Positions 1 to 7,713 of a stretch of 48,302 bases of DNA are shown here, piece by piece (the stretch's first letter is position 1; each line of letters starts with the position of its first letter). The DNA is from an uncultured Bacteroides sp. (GTDB lineage: Bacteria; Bacteroidota; Bacteroidia; Bacteroidales; Bacteroidaceae): assembly GCA_900546355.1 (NCBI GenBank), contig URCM01000010.1, forward strand, positions 1 to 48,302. Reading direction: 5' to 3'. Made by a program: the position numbers and the translations under genes. The notes under the pieces were generated by a model. That model did not search any database, was not told the origin of the DNA, and was given only the letters and a program-made list of their open reading frames with translations.

Positions 1-80
1 GGATACATCAAGCCAAGAAAAACTTTTTGGAGAAATTCAAAACAGCTTCTAAATCTCTGTGCTTTCGTGCCTCTGTGTTC
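1..80 (+). repeat. Right part of a dispersed inverted-repeat element, cut by the window edge
   Basis: Bases 1-54 are identical to 39813-39866, the right portion of the full repeat at 39670-39862, in the same orientation. Bases 33-50 are the inner terminal arm (AAATTCAAAACAGCTTCT). Bases 53-80 (CTCTGTG, CTTTCG, TGCCTCTGTGTTC) are the outer arm also found at 41584-41733. The rest of the element must lie left of the window. It sits just beyond the argC stop codon, so the outer arm probably also serves in the 3' hairpin of the arginine operon (inference). Confidence 0.75.
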
Positions 81-97
81 AATAAAATATTCTTCAT

Positions 98-1066
98 TTA
101 AAAAGCTGACGGTTTTAATCGCAGCCCTATAGTTTCTTCCAGGTTGAACATCAGGTTCATGTTGTGTACCGCCTGTCCGCTGGCACCTTTCAGCAAGTTG
201 TCGATGCAGGAAATGATGAGCAGTTTGTCTTCGTGCTTTTCCAGATGAATCAGGCACTTGTTGGTGTTGACTACCTGCTTCAGGTCGATGCTCTTGTCTA
301 CGATATGCACGAACGAGTCTTCAGCGTAATACTCTTCGTACATCTTCACGATTTCAGGCAATTCCACTTTGGTCTTTACGATGGTCGTGGCAAAGATGCC
401 TCGGGCGAAGTCGCCCCGGTAAGGGATGAACGTGATGTCTGCATCGAAGCTGTTCTGCAATTGTTTCAGCGACTGGCGTATTTCCGGCAGGTGCTGGTGC
501 GTGAACGGCTTGTAAATGCTCAGGTTGTTGTTACGCCAACTGAAATGCGTAGTCGCTCCCGGTTTTACGCCGGCTCCTGTGCTTCCCGTAATGGCATTTA
601 CCGTGATATCGCCTTTCAGTATCAGGTGTTTGGCCAGTGGAAGCAAGGCAAGCTGGATACACGTCGCAAAACATCCCGGATTGGCGATGTGCTTGCTATG
701 ACAGATGGTGCGTCGGTTCAGTTCGGGAAGACCGTATACGAAGTCATGGTCTTCAGCGGCAATGCGATAGTCCATCGAGAGGTCGATAATCTTTAAGTCT
801 TCGGGCAGGTTGTGGCTTTCCATGAATTTGCGCGTGTCGCCATGAGCCGTGCAGAAAAAGAGTACATCGATTTCGTCCAGCGGAAGTTCATCGGTAAATA
901 CGAGGTCGGTTTCGCCGTACAATCCTTCGTGGACATCGGTTATTTTATTTCCGGCGTTGCTTGAACTGTTGACGAACCGGATTTCTACATCGGGGTGGTT
1001 AATCAGCAGGCGAATCAGTTCGCCTGCCGTGTAACCTGCCCCTCCTATTATTCCTACTTTAATCAT
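98..1066 (-). CDS. argC: N-acyl-gamma-glutamyl-phosphate reductase (ArgC)
   Basis: This is the third enzyme of arginine synthesis. It reduces N-acyl-glutamyl phosphate to the semialdehyde with NADPH in the cytoplasm. The 322-residue protein starts MIKVGIIGGAGYTAGELIRL, a Rossmann dinucleotide-binding loop, and has the catalytic cysteine motif NPGCFATC near residue 134. The family is normally 310-350 residues. Two in-frame ATGs are possible: 1075, whose A overlaps the stop of the upstream PspC gene (TAATG, suggesting translational coupling), and 1066, chosen because the conserved family N-terminus begins there. It is the last gene of argR-GNAT-argG-pspC-argC. In the related Bacteroides fragilis the ornithine branch uses succinylated intermediates (established for its ArgF'), so the acyl group here may be succinyl. 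No argD follows within the 97 bases before the window edge; a repeat is there instead. Confidence 0.95.
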   Translation of the reverse strand: MIKVGIIGGAGYTAGELIRLLINHPDVEIRFVNSSSNAGNKITDVHEGLYGETDLVFTDELPLDEIDVLFFCTAHGDTRKFMESHNLPEDLKIIDLSMDYRIAAEDHDFVYGLPELNRRTICHSKHIANPGCFATCIQLALLPLAKHLILKGDITVNAITGSTGAGVKPGATTHFSWRNNNLSIYKPFTHQHLPEIRQSLKQLQNSFDADITFIPYRGDFARGIFATTIVKTKVELPEIVKMYEEYYAEDSFVHIVDKSIDLKQVVNTNKCLIHLEKHEDKLLIISCIDNLLKGASGQAVHNMNLMFNLEETIGLRLKPSAF

Positions 1067-1074
1067 GGGCTGCA

Positions 1075-1266
1075 TTATTTCTCTTCGGGGATGATTATCC
1101 ATAATAATAAATACACGATTATCCCTGCAAAGGCAGTAAAGACCGTGAGCAGCGCGTATATTACACGGATCAGTGTCGGGTCGAGGTTAAAATAGTTCGC
1201 GATTCCGGCGCATACGCCCGCCAACATCTTGTTGCTTTGCGGGCGGGTCAGTTTTTTCCCTTCCAT
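1075..1266 (-). CDS. Small PspC-domain membrane protein
   Basis: A 63-residue protein that is almost entirely one PspC domain. It has the conserved stretch RPQSNKMLAGVCAGIANYF near the N-terminus and one hydrophobic helix (VIYALLTVFTAFAGIIVYLL, residues about 37-56) ending in PEEK. In proteobacteria PspC is an envelope-stress membrane component; stand-alone 60-70 residue PspC proteins in Bacteroidetes have no assigned role that I know. It lies 11 bases after argG, and its stop overlaps a possible argC start in a TAATG junction, so it is co-transcribed with arginine genes. No functional link to arginine is visible from the sequence. Confidence 0.88.
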   Translation of the reverse strand: MEGKKLTRPQSNKMLAGVCAGIANYFNLDPTLIRVIYALLTVFTAFAGIIVYLLLWIIIPEEK

Positions 1267-1277
1267 AGTTGTATTTT

Positions 1278-2483
1278 TTACATCATTTCGTCTTTATGGT
1301 TTGCGTAATAGGCTCTCAGCGGAGTAGAGAGTACTTTGATAAAGCCTTTGGCGTCTTCTGCCGTCCAGCCTTTCTGCATTTCGCCGTATTCGCCCAGCTT
1401 GTTCTTTACCAAGTCGTCTTCTGACTCTACTCCTACGGTAGAGAAGCAATACGGGCGGAGTTCGAGGATAGCCGTACCGTTTACGTTGCGTTGCGATTCA
1501 GTCAGCATGGCTTCGATGTCGCGCATTACCGGCTCCAGGTATTGGCTTTCGTGGAGGAACATCCCGTACCAGTTTGCCACCTGGTCTTTCCAGTATTGTT
1601 GCCATTTGCTCAACGTATATTTTTCCAGAAAACGGTGTGCGCCGATAATCAGCATCGGAGCTGCGGCTTCGAATCCTACGCGCCCTTTGATGCCGATGAT
1701 GGTATCGCCTACGTGCATATCCCGTCCGATGCCATAGGGTGCGCCGATTTCTTCTACACGCTGAATGGCCTTGATTTTATCGTCGAACACTTCCCCGTTG
1801 ACAGCGTACAGCTCGCCTTTCTTGAATTCCAGCTTCAGCAGTTCGCTTCCTTCCTTGGTAACTTGTTTCAGGTAGGCGCTTTCGGGCAGGCCTTGTGCCG
1901 AATCCAAGATTTCGCCTCCGCAGATAGAGGTTCCCCAGATACCTACGTTATACGAATATTTCAGTTTGGTGAAATCAGCCTCAAATCCGTGTTCTTTCAA
2001 GTAATTGATTTCATAATCGCGGCTCAGTGCCATGTCGCGGGTGAGGGTGATGATTTCCACTCCCGGAGCCATGACCAGAAATGTCATGTCGAAACGCACC
2101 TGGTCGTTTCCTGCGCCGGTAGAGCCGTGGGCGATGGCGTGTGCCCCGATTTCGTTGGCATAGCGGGCGATGGCAAGTGCCTGGAAGATGCGTTCCGAGC
2201 TTACCGAGATAGGATAAGTGCCGTTACGCAACACGTTTCCGAATATCATGTATTTCAGACTCTTGGCATAGTATTCCTGAGTTACATCAAGCGTGACATA
2301 TTTCACCGCCCCTAATTTGTAAGCGTTTTCTTCGTTCTTCTTCAGTTGTTCGGCACTGAACCCGCCCGTGTTGGCACAAGCGGCATATACTTCATATCCT
2401 TTTTCCTTTGCCAGATACATCACCGTGAACGAGGTATCCAGTCCGCCGCTGAAAGCAACGACTACTTTTTTCTTTTCTTCCAT
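1278..2483 (-). CDS. argG: Argininosuccinate synthase
   Basis: It joins citrulline and aspartate with ATP to form argininosuccinate, the penultimate arginine step. The 401-residue length is normal for the family. The ATP-pyrophosphatase P-loop is VVVAFSGGLDTS at residues 7-18, and the substrate-binding stretches AHGSTGAGNDQVRFD (about 118-132) and GRVGFEAAAPML (about 268-279) are intact. It lies 40 bases downstream of the GNAT gene and 11 upstream of pspC in the argR-led operon, so repression by ArgR is expected. Several long open frames on the opposite strand are shadows of this codon-biased gene. Confidence 0.97.
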   Translation of the reverse strand: MEEKKKVVVAFSGGLDTSFTVMYLAKEKGYEVYAACANTGGFSAEQLKKNEENAYKLGAVKYVTLDVTQEYYAKSLKYMIFGNVLRNGTYPISVSSERIFQALAIARYANEIGAHAIAHGSTGAGNDQVRFDMTFLVMAPGVEIITLTRDMALSRDYEINYLKEHGFEADFTKLKYSYNVGIWGTSICGGEILDSAQGLPESAYLKQVTKEGSELLKLEFKKGELYAVNGEVFDDKIKAIQRVEEIGAPYGIGRDMHVGDTIIGIKGRVGFEAAAPMLIIGAHRFLEKYTLSKWQQYWKDQVANWYGMFLHESQYLEPVMRDIEAMLTESQRNVNGTAILELRPYCFSTVGVESEDDLVKNKLGEYGEMQKGWTAEDAKGFIKVLSTPLRAYYANHKDEMM

Positions 2484-2523
2484 AAGGCTATATATTGGTT
2501 TTGATTCTTGATTCTTCGTTTAA

Positions 2524-3090
2524 TCAGAAATTCGTATGTTCGTCCTCCGTATGCAACGCCGGGTCGTAGAGCATGGCGGTACAGATGCAGAACTTGCGGT
2601 TCTTTGCCATCAGGATTTCGTGGTTGATGCAGCCCTCGCATCCTTTCCAGAACGCGGCGTCATCGGTCAGTTCGTTGAATGTCACCGGCACATAACCCAG
2701 TTCGGTATTCATTTTCATTACCGCCGCTCCCGAAGTGAGGCTGAATATCTTGGCTTTGGGCCAGCGCAGGCGGGCAAGTGTGAACGATGCGTGCTTGATA
2801 CGTTTGGCAAGTCCGCATCCGCGGTATTTGGGGTGTACTATCAAGCCCGAAGTGGCTACATACTCTTTGTTTCCCCACGACTCGATGTAAGTAAATCCTG
2901 CAAAATCATCTCCGCACAAGGCAATGATCGCCTTTCCTTCTTTCATTTTTGTCGCGACATATTCGTGCGTACGCTCGGCGATGCCTGTGCCTCGTACCTT
3001 GGCTGCTTCACGTATGGTATCCAATATGGTGTCTACGTATGCTTCGTGCGAAGCGTCTGCTACCATTACGTCTATTTGTTTTACGTCCAT
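2524..3090 (-). CDS. GNAT-family N-acyltransferase of the arginine operon
   Basis: A 188-residue single-domain GNAT protein. The acyl-CoA binding motif A is visible as SGLIVHPKYRGCGLAKRIK around residues 81-99 (pattern R-x-x-G-x-A), followed by a GNAT helix and the SGAAVMKMNTELGYVPV segment typical of motif B. It lies between argR and argG, with gaps of 19 and 40 bases, so it belongs to the arginine operon. By position it is a candidate for the first step, acylation of glutamate. No classical argA or argJ is visible in this operon, and Bacteroides arginine synthesis is known to use N-succinyl-ornithine, which would need an N-succinyltransferase. The substrate is inferred; it could instead acylate another amine. 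Confidence 0.8.
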   Translation of the reverse strand: MDVKQIDVMVADASHEAYVDTILDTIREAAKVRGTGIAERTHEYVATKMKEGKAIIALCGDDFAGFTYIESWGNKEYVATSGLIVHPKYRGCGLAKRIKHASFTLARLRWPKAKIFSLTSGAAVMKMNTELGYVPVTFNELTDDAAFWKGCEGCINHEILMAKNRKFCICTAMLYDPALHTEDEHTNF

Positions 3091-3109
3091 TGCTGTATGT
3101 TTATTCTTT

Positions 3110-3589
3110 TTATAAGTTGATATTCGCTATGATTTGGGCAAGTGCTTGTTTTACGCTGGTGCGTGTGGAACCTTCGCGTACCACCAGCATGATGGTATCA
3201 TCTCCGGCAATGGTACCGATGATTTCATGGAAATGATTGTTGTCGATGTCGTAAGCAAGGCTGCTGGCATATCCGGGCCGTGTCTTGATGACGGCGATAT
3301 TTCCCGAAAATTCAATGGAGATTACTCCCGTATGCCGGAGCATTTCCGAGGCACTTTGCGGTTCTGTCATGCGTTTGTACATGGTATTGTTGGGCAATAC
3401 ATATACATAATTGCCGTTCATGCTTGCCGCCTTTGCCACTTTCAGCTGCTTCAGGTCGCGCGAGAGGGTAGCTTGTGTAAGTTGGAAACCTTCTTTTTCC
3501 AACTCCGCCAAAAGTTCTCCCTGACTTCCGATTTCCTTGCTCGAAATAATCATTTTGATGGAATCGAGTCTGTTGTTCTTGCTCTTCAT
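3110..3589 (-). CDS. argR: Arginine repressor ArgR
   Basis: A 159-residue ArgR/AhrC family regulator. It has an N-terminal winged helix (RLDSIKMIISSKEIGSQGEL, then LTQATLSRDLKQLKVAKA, the recognition helix region) and a C-terminal arginine-binding hexamerisation domain with the GTIAGDDTIMLVVRE motif. Family length is about 150-160. ATGs at 3595 and 3589 are possible; 3589 matches the usual MKSKNNR start. It is the first gene of the operon, so autoregulation is expected, and a near-palindromic AT-rich site overlaps the promoter immediately upstream. The GNAT gene starts 19 bases downstream. Confidence 0.94.
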   Translation of the reverse strand: MKSKNNRLDSIKMIISSKEIGSQGELLAELEKEGFQLTQATLSRDLKQLKVAKAASMNGNYVYVLPNNTMYKRMTEPQSASEMLRHTGVISIEFSGNIAVIKTRPGYASSLAYDIDNNHFHEIIGTIAGDDTIMLVVREGSTRTSVKQALAQIIANINL

Positions 3590-3615
3590 CTGCATATTTA
3601 TTCTTTATCCGGGTG

Positions 3616-3647
3616 CAAAGATACGTATATTATTGAAATATTATACG
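3616..3647 (-). promoter_or_regulatory. Promoter and probable ArgR operator of the arginine operon
   Basis: On the minus strand TATCTTTG (3616-3623) fits the Bacteroides -7 consensus TAnnTTTG, about 27 bases before the argR start. Directly upstream, 3624-3647 is a 24-base near-palindrome with half-sites CGTATATTATTG and CGTATAATATTT (10 of 12 symmetric positions). ArgR boxes are AT-rich imperfect palindromes, so an operator overlapping the spacer and -33 region is a reasonable inference. No clear -33 TTTG is seen. Confidence 0.6.
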
Positions 3648-3726
3648 GATAAGACGAATATTTTTCAAGTCCTGTTTAAATTTTGCAAAAAACATTTGCT
3701 TAGAGCCTGTTTACATAAACTCCCCC

Positions 3727-5031
3727 TTACAGATGGATTATCCTGCCTCCCTCTACCCAATAAAGCAAAGATATGCCTGCCATGGCAAGACCAATGATGA
3801 TAAGCAAGCAATAAGTGAACATCTGCAACGTTTTCCAGAAGCTTCTCCACCAGGTGCAGAGATAAAGCTGGCGGTAATCCCAGCAGAATAAAAAGAAAAT
3901 AAACCAAAAGGGGACTTCGTAGAGGTCGTCTATATGGGCTGTACCGTTAAAAGGCACTACAAGGGTACTGATAAGCAAAATCTGTGTGGCGATATAAGCC
4001 TGGATGAGGATGTGCTCCATGAGATTGAACGCATCGGGCTGTTTTTTTTCATTGAAAGCCCAGCGGGTAGCGATGGCCAGCAACGGCAGGGTGAGAAGGA
4101 TATGGAATGCCTTGTTGCCATGTCCCCATTTCCACATCAGATTCCAGACATTGGCCAGGAAAGGGACGCTTTTAATAGCCTTTTCCGCTTTTTCGATGAA
4201 AGCGAAATGGAAGATGCCAAGTTCGTCATCCGTTTGTGGCGCGCCCGCAATGGAATCCTGACGCTGCACTTCGGCAAGTTTCTTTTCCGATTCCAGGATG
4301 GCCAATTCGATACTCTTTTGTTCGACTGGATTGTCAACTTCCGATTTTTGCCGTTCCAGTTCAAAGATGGTTTGCTGCAGTTTTTCCGCTTTCATACGGA
4401 GTGTTTCGATTTGCTCTGATGTTTTTTCTTCTTTCCTCTCCCAGATTTCGGGAACTATCAGTTTAGCGGTCAACATATAAAAGGCGGTCATTAAGAAAAC
4501 CATAGCAAGAGGAAGCGTGTACTTGACCCGTTTGCCGTGGATAAAGTCGCGCATGACATATCCCGGACGGTAAAGAAGTTCGAGCAAGGTATGGGCAAAT
4601 TTCCCGTCGACACGGAAAATCGTGCGAAGCACATTTCCGGCAATGCCTTTCAGCACATAGCGCGAAGTGTAACGACTTTGTCCGCATCGGGGGCAGAAAT
4701 TACCCGTAAAAGCATAACCGCAATTCTTGCATACACAAGATTTGCCGCACAAAGGCGGAGGCACCGTACCCCGTATCTGCCAAATATGGAACGCCCGGAG
4801 ACGTACTGTAAGCGGATGCAGCCAGCGGGCAAGGGCATGATGCCAGGCAGGAGGAAGAATATGCCGGCTATGCGCTATGCAGAACAGGCTGAATAGAAAA
4901 AGAAAAGGAAAGAAAAAAGAGTCGGCTTCTGATAAAGGTACCAGTTCTGTATAACTGAGAAGCATCAGGAAGGCCAGCCAAATGACTTGCCCGGTATTTA
5001 TATATTTTTTCGTGGAATGTCTGTCGTTCAT
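3727..5031 (-). CDS. DUF3667 zinc-ribbon membrane protein
   Basis: 434 residues from the ATG at 5031; the open frame extends to 5196 but that part has no family features. After two or three N-terminal hydrophobic stretches comes a zinc ribbon of the form C-x-C-x2-C..C-x2-C (CVCKNCGYAFTG, FCPRCGQ) near residues 105-125, then the DUF3667 core (LLYRPGYVMRDFIHGKR and a hydrophobic helix). A long charged coiled coil spans roughly residues 205-255. The C-terminal third has four to five membrane helices. The function of the family is unknown. A TATATTTG box lies only about 13 bases before this ATG, so the transcript leader would be very short. It is transcribed away from manA. Confidence 0.85.
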   Translation of the reverse strand: MNDRHSTKKYINTGQVIWLAFLMLLSYTELVPLSEADSFFFPFLFLFSLFCIAHSRHILPPAWHHALARWLHPLTVRLRAFHIWQIRGTVPPPLCGKSCVCKNCGYAFTGNFCPRCGQSRYTSRYVLKGIAGNVLRTIFRVDGKFAHTLLELLYRPGYVMRDFIHGKRVKYTLPLAMVFLMTAFYMLTAKLIVPEIWERKEEKTSEQIETLRMKAEKLQQTIFELERQKSEVDNPVEQKSIELAILESEKKLAEVQRQDSIAGAPQTDDELGIFHFAFIEKAEKAIKSVPFLANVWNLMWKWGHGNKAFHILLTLPLLAIATRWAFNEKKQPDAFNLMEHILIQAYIATQILLISTLVVPFNGTAHIDDLYEVPFWFIFFLFCWDYRQLYLCTWWRSFWKTLQMFTYCLLIIIGLAMAGISLLYWVEGGRIIHL

Positions 5032-5043
5032 CGTTTTTGCTTG

Positions 5044-5051
5044 CAAATATA
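5044..5051 (-). promoter_or_regulatory. Putative -7 box for the DUF3667 gene
   Basis: TATATTTG on the minus strand matches TAnnTTTG. With a start site about six bases downstream, the leader to the ATG at 5031 would be six or seven bases, close to leaderless. Confidence 0.4.
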
Positions 5052-5205
5052 ACAACTTATTGTGGAATATCGGCTGGCTTGTATCGGAATATCTGCGTTT
5101 ATCCGCTATGCTTCCAAATGCGAAGTCCGAACATATCCGCCAGGACACAGCATAAAAGCAGCATAAAAACGGGACGGATGTATTTCCGTTTTCCATAAGT
5201 TTTAT

Positions 5206-5213
5206 TACCTTTG
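5206..5213 (+). promoter_or_regulatory. Putative -7 box for manA
   Basis: TACCTTTG fits TAnnTTTG and lies 35 bases before the manA ATG. The -33 region (TTTC near 5183) is weak. Confidence 0.5.
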
Positions 5214-5248
5214 TCGTAACAATAAATTAACCTAACCTTATATATATT

Positions 5249-6220
5249 ATGTATCCGTTAAAATTTAAACCTATTTTGAAATCGACCATTTGGGGAGGCG
5301 AAAAAATCATTCCGTTCAAGCATCTTGATTGCCAGCAGGCACAGGTAGGCGAAAGCTGGGAAATATCAGACGTACCGGGTGACGAATCGGTGGTAGCCTA
5401 TGGAGCTGATGCCGGAAAAAACCTTACGCAACTGGTTAGCGAATACAAAGCCAGCCTGGTGGGAGAAAACAATTACAAACGCTTTAACGGCAAGTTCCCA
5501 TTGCTCATCAAGTTCATCGATGCCCAACAGGATTTGTCTATCCAGGTGCATCCGAATGATGAGTTGGCGATGAAGCGTCATAATTCGATGGGAAAGACCG
5601 AGATGTGGTATGTCATCGGAAACGACGGGGGCAAAGCCCACCTGCGTTCAGGGCTGAGCAAACAAATCACACCCGAAGAATATGCGCAGATGATTGCCGA
5701 CAATACTATCTGCGACGCGCTTGCCGACTATGCCGTACAACCGGGCGATGTATTCTTTTTACCTGCCGGACGTATCCATAGCATCGGAGCCGGATGTTTC
5801 ATCGCGGAAATCCAGCAGACTTCGAATATCACATACCGCATTTACGATTTCAACCGGAAAGACAAAAACGGCAATACGCGTGAATTGCATACCGAATTAT
5901 CGAAAGACGCCATCGACTATGCGGTGAGCGAAGATTACCGCACACACTACACACCGAAGCAAAACGAACCGGTAGAACTGGTTAGCTGTCCTTATTTTAC
6001 AACCACCGTGTACGACCTGACCGAACCGATGGATATGGATTACAGCGAACTTGACTCGTTTGTTATCTACATTTGCATGGAAGGTACCTGCCACATAACC
6101 GACAACGAAGGCAATCAGGTTTCGCTCCAGGCTGGCGAATCGGTTTTGTTCCCCGCCACCACACAAAAGCTTTCGGTAACACCCGAAGGTCATGTGAAGT
6201 TCCTGGAAACATACGTGTAA
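5249..6220 (+). CDS. manA: Mannose-6-phosphate isomerase, class I
   Basis: It interconverts mannose 6-phosphate and fructose 6-phosphate, feeding GDP-mannose or mannose catabolism in the cytoplasm. The 323-residue protein is the short firmicute/Bacteroidetes form of the type I cupin isomerase. Metal-site motifs are clear: SIQVHPND around residues 99-106 (His and neighbouring Glu ligands) and FFLPAGRIHSIGAG around 168-181. The C-terminal cupin ends with VSLQAGESVLFPATT. It is a single gene with its own promoter and an intrinsic terminator at 6239-6287. Confidence 0.95.
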   Translation: MYPLKFKPILKSTIWGGEKIIPFKHLDCQQAQVGESWEISDVPGDESVVAYGADAGKNLTQLVSEYKASLVGENNYKRFNGKFPLLIKFIDAQQDLSIQVHPNDELAMKRHNSMGKTEMWYVIGNDGGKAHLRSGLSKQITPEEYAQMIADNTICDALADYAVQPGDVFFLPAGRIHSIGAGCFIAEIQQTSNITYRIYDFNRKDKNGNTRELHTELSKDAIDYAVSEDYRTHYTPKQNEPVELVSCPYFTTTVYDLTEPMDMDYSELDSFVIYICMEGTCHITDNEGNQVSLQAGESVLFPATTQKLSVTPEGHVKFLETYV

Positions 6221-6238
6221 ATTATATGATTAAATGAG

Positions 6239-6287
6239 CACAGAGGCACAGAGAATATTCATATATGTTTTGTGCCTCTGTGTTTTT
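6239..6287 (+). terminator. Intrinsic terminator after manA built from repeat arms
   Basis: CACAGAGGCACA (6239-6250) pairs perfectly with TGTGCCTCTGTG (6271-6282) around a 20-base loop and is followed by TTTTTATT. The arms are the same sequence as the outer arms of the repeats at 1-80 and 41584-41733, so this looks like a minimal copy of that family acting as a terminator. Confidence 0.7.
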
Positions 6288-6294
6288 ATTCTAA

Positions 6295-7608
6295 ATGCAA
6301 AGGAAAATGAAAAGTTTATGGAAACAAGTGTGGATTTGTTTATTCTTGCTGACCGCAGTGCCACTTTGGGCGGAGAACTATCCTTACCGGAGTAATGTGC
6401 TTTGGGTAACGGTGCCCGACCATGCCGACTGGTTGTATGAAACCGGCGAGAAGGCGGAAGTGGAAGTGCAATGCTATAAGTATGGCATTCCGCAAGACGG
6501 ACTCGAAGTGGCATACGAGATTGGAGGAGACATGATGCCTGCGGAAAAGAGCGGGACGGTTACTTTGAAAAACGGACGTGCCGTGGTTCCAATGGGTACC
6601 ATGAACCAGCCCGGTTTCCTGGATTGCCGCCTTTCGGCTACGGTGGATGGTACGACCTATAAGCATCATGTCAAAATAGGTTTCTCTCCGGAGAAATTGC
6701 AGCCTTATACGAAACTGCCCGCCGACTTCAATGCGTTTTGGGAAAAGACCATGGCCGAAGCCGCCCAGTGTCCGATGAAATATACGATAGAGCCTGCGCC
6801 TGAATACAGTTCGGAAAAATCGGATTGTTATCTGGTGAAATTGCAATATTTCCGTCCGGGTTCGTATATCTATGGATACCTGACCCGTCCGAAAGTTCCG
6901 GGGAAATATCCGGTTGTGCTTTCTCCCCCGGGTGCGGGAATAAAAACCATCAAGGAACCGAAACGCCATATTTATTATGCAGACGAAGGTTTCATCCGGT
7001 TGGAAATGGAAATACACGGACTGAATCCTACCCTGTCTGAAGAAGAGTTTAAGGAAATATCTTCGGCTTTTGGCAATTACCTGTCGTATGGCATTGATAA
7101 CCGTGACAATTATTATATGAAGAAGGTGTACATGGCTTGTGTGCGTGCCATCGATTACCTGACTTCTTTACCCGACTGGGACGGGAAGAACGTCATTGTG
7201 CAGGGAGGAAGCCAAGGAGGAGCTTTGGCACTGATAACAGCCGGGCTGGACAAGCGGGTAACGGCTTGCGTGGCAAACCATCCGGCACTGAGTGACATGG
7301 CTGGTTATAAAGCGGGACGCGCCGGCGGTTATCCGCACTTTTTCAAGAAATACAAAGGGATGGATACGCCCGAAAAGGTCAAGACGATGGCTTATTACGA
7401 TGTGGTGAATTTCGCCAGACAAATCAAAGTGCCGGTGTATATGACGTGGGGATATAACGACAATACGTGTCCGCCTACAACCAGCTACATCGTATATAAT
7501 ATACTGGCTTGCCCCAAGGAGGCATTGATAACCCCCATAAATGAACACTGGACTTCAGAAGCTACCGAATACGGTCATCTGAAATGGATTCAGAAGCATC
7601 TGAAATGA
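6295..7608 (+). CDS. Secreted acetyl(xylan)-esterase / AXE1-type alpha/beta hydrolase
   Basis: 437 residues. A signal peptide (KSLWKQVWICLFLLTAVPLW, cleavage after AWA-like residues about 26) precedes an N-terminal beta-sandwich domain (about 30-130) and a C-terminal hydrolase of the AXE1/cephalosporin-C deacetylase family. The nucleophile elbow is GGSQGGA near residue 306, and the catalytic His is probably in EYGHLKW at the C-terminus. ATGs at 6295 and 6307 are both usable; AAGGAAA before 6307 slightly favours the second. The family removes acetyl groups from plant polysaccharides or oligosaccharides. It is next to the pectin genes and convergent with the MFS gene, so acetylated pectin or xylan fragments are plausible substrates (inference). 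Confidence 0.85.
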   Translation: MQRKMKSLWKQVWICLFLLTAVPLWAENYPYRSNVLWVTVPDHADWLYETGEKAEVEVQCYKYGIPQDGLEVAYEIGGDMMPAEKSGTVTLKNGRAVVPMGTMNQPGFLDCRLSATVDGTTYKHHVKIGFSPEKLQPYTKLPADFNAFWEKTMAEAAQCPMKYTIEPAPEYSSEKSDCYLVKLQYFRPGSYIYGYLTRPKVPGKYPVVLSPPGAGIKTIKEPKRHIYYADEGFIRLEMEIHGLNPTLSEEEFKEISSAFGNYLSYGIDNRDNYYMKKVYMACVRAIDYLTSLPDWDGKNVIVQGGSQGGALALITAGLDKRVTACVANHPALSDMAGYKAGRAGGYPHFFKKYKGMDTPEKVKTMAYYDVVNFARQIKVPVYMTWGYNDNTCPPTTSYIVYNILACPKEALITPINEHWTSEATEYGHLKWIQKHLK

Positions 7609-7644
7609 TGTTTATACAGAGTAACACCGGATATTTATCAAAGG

Positions 7645-7695
7645 AAAGAGGCTGAATATTCAATGGGGTTTGTAAGATTTCAGCCTCTTTTATTT
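7645..7695. terminator. Bidirectional terminator between esterase and MFS genes
   Basis: AAAGAGGCTGAA (7645-7656) is perfectly complementary to TTCAGCCTCTTT (7679-7690). T-rich tracts lie on both sides (TTTTATTTAT downstream on plus; TTTCC on minus). It sits between convergent stop codons. Confidence 0.7.
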
Positions 7696-7713
7696 ATACG
7701 ATAACTTTTCGAT

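Noticed and set aside
1491..2315. 274-codon open frame antisense to argG
   Set aside because: argG on the other strand is unambiguous and full length; this frame has no family features.
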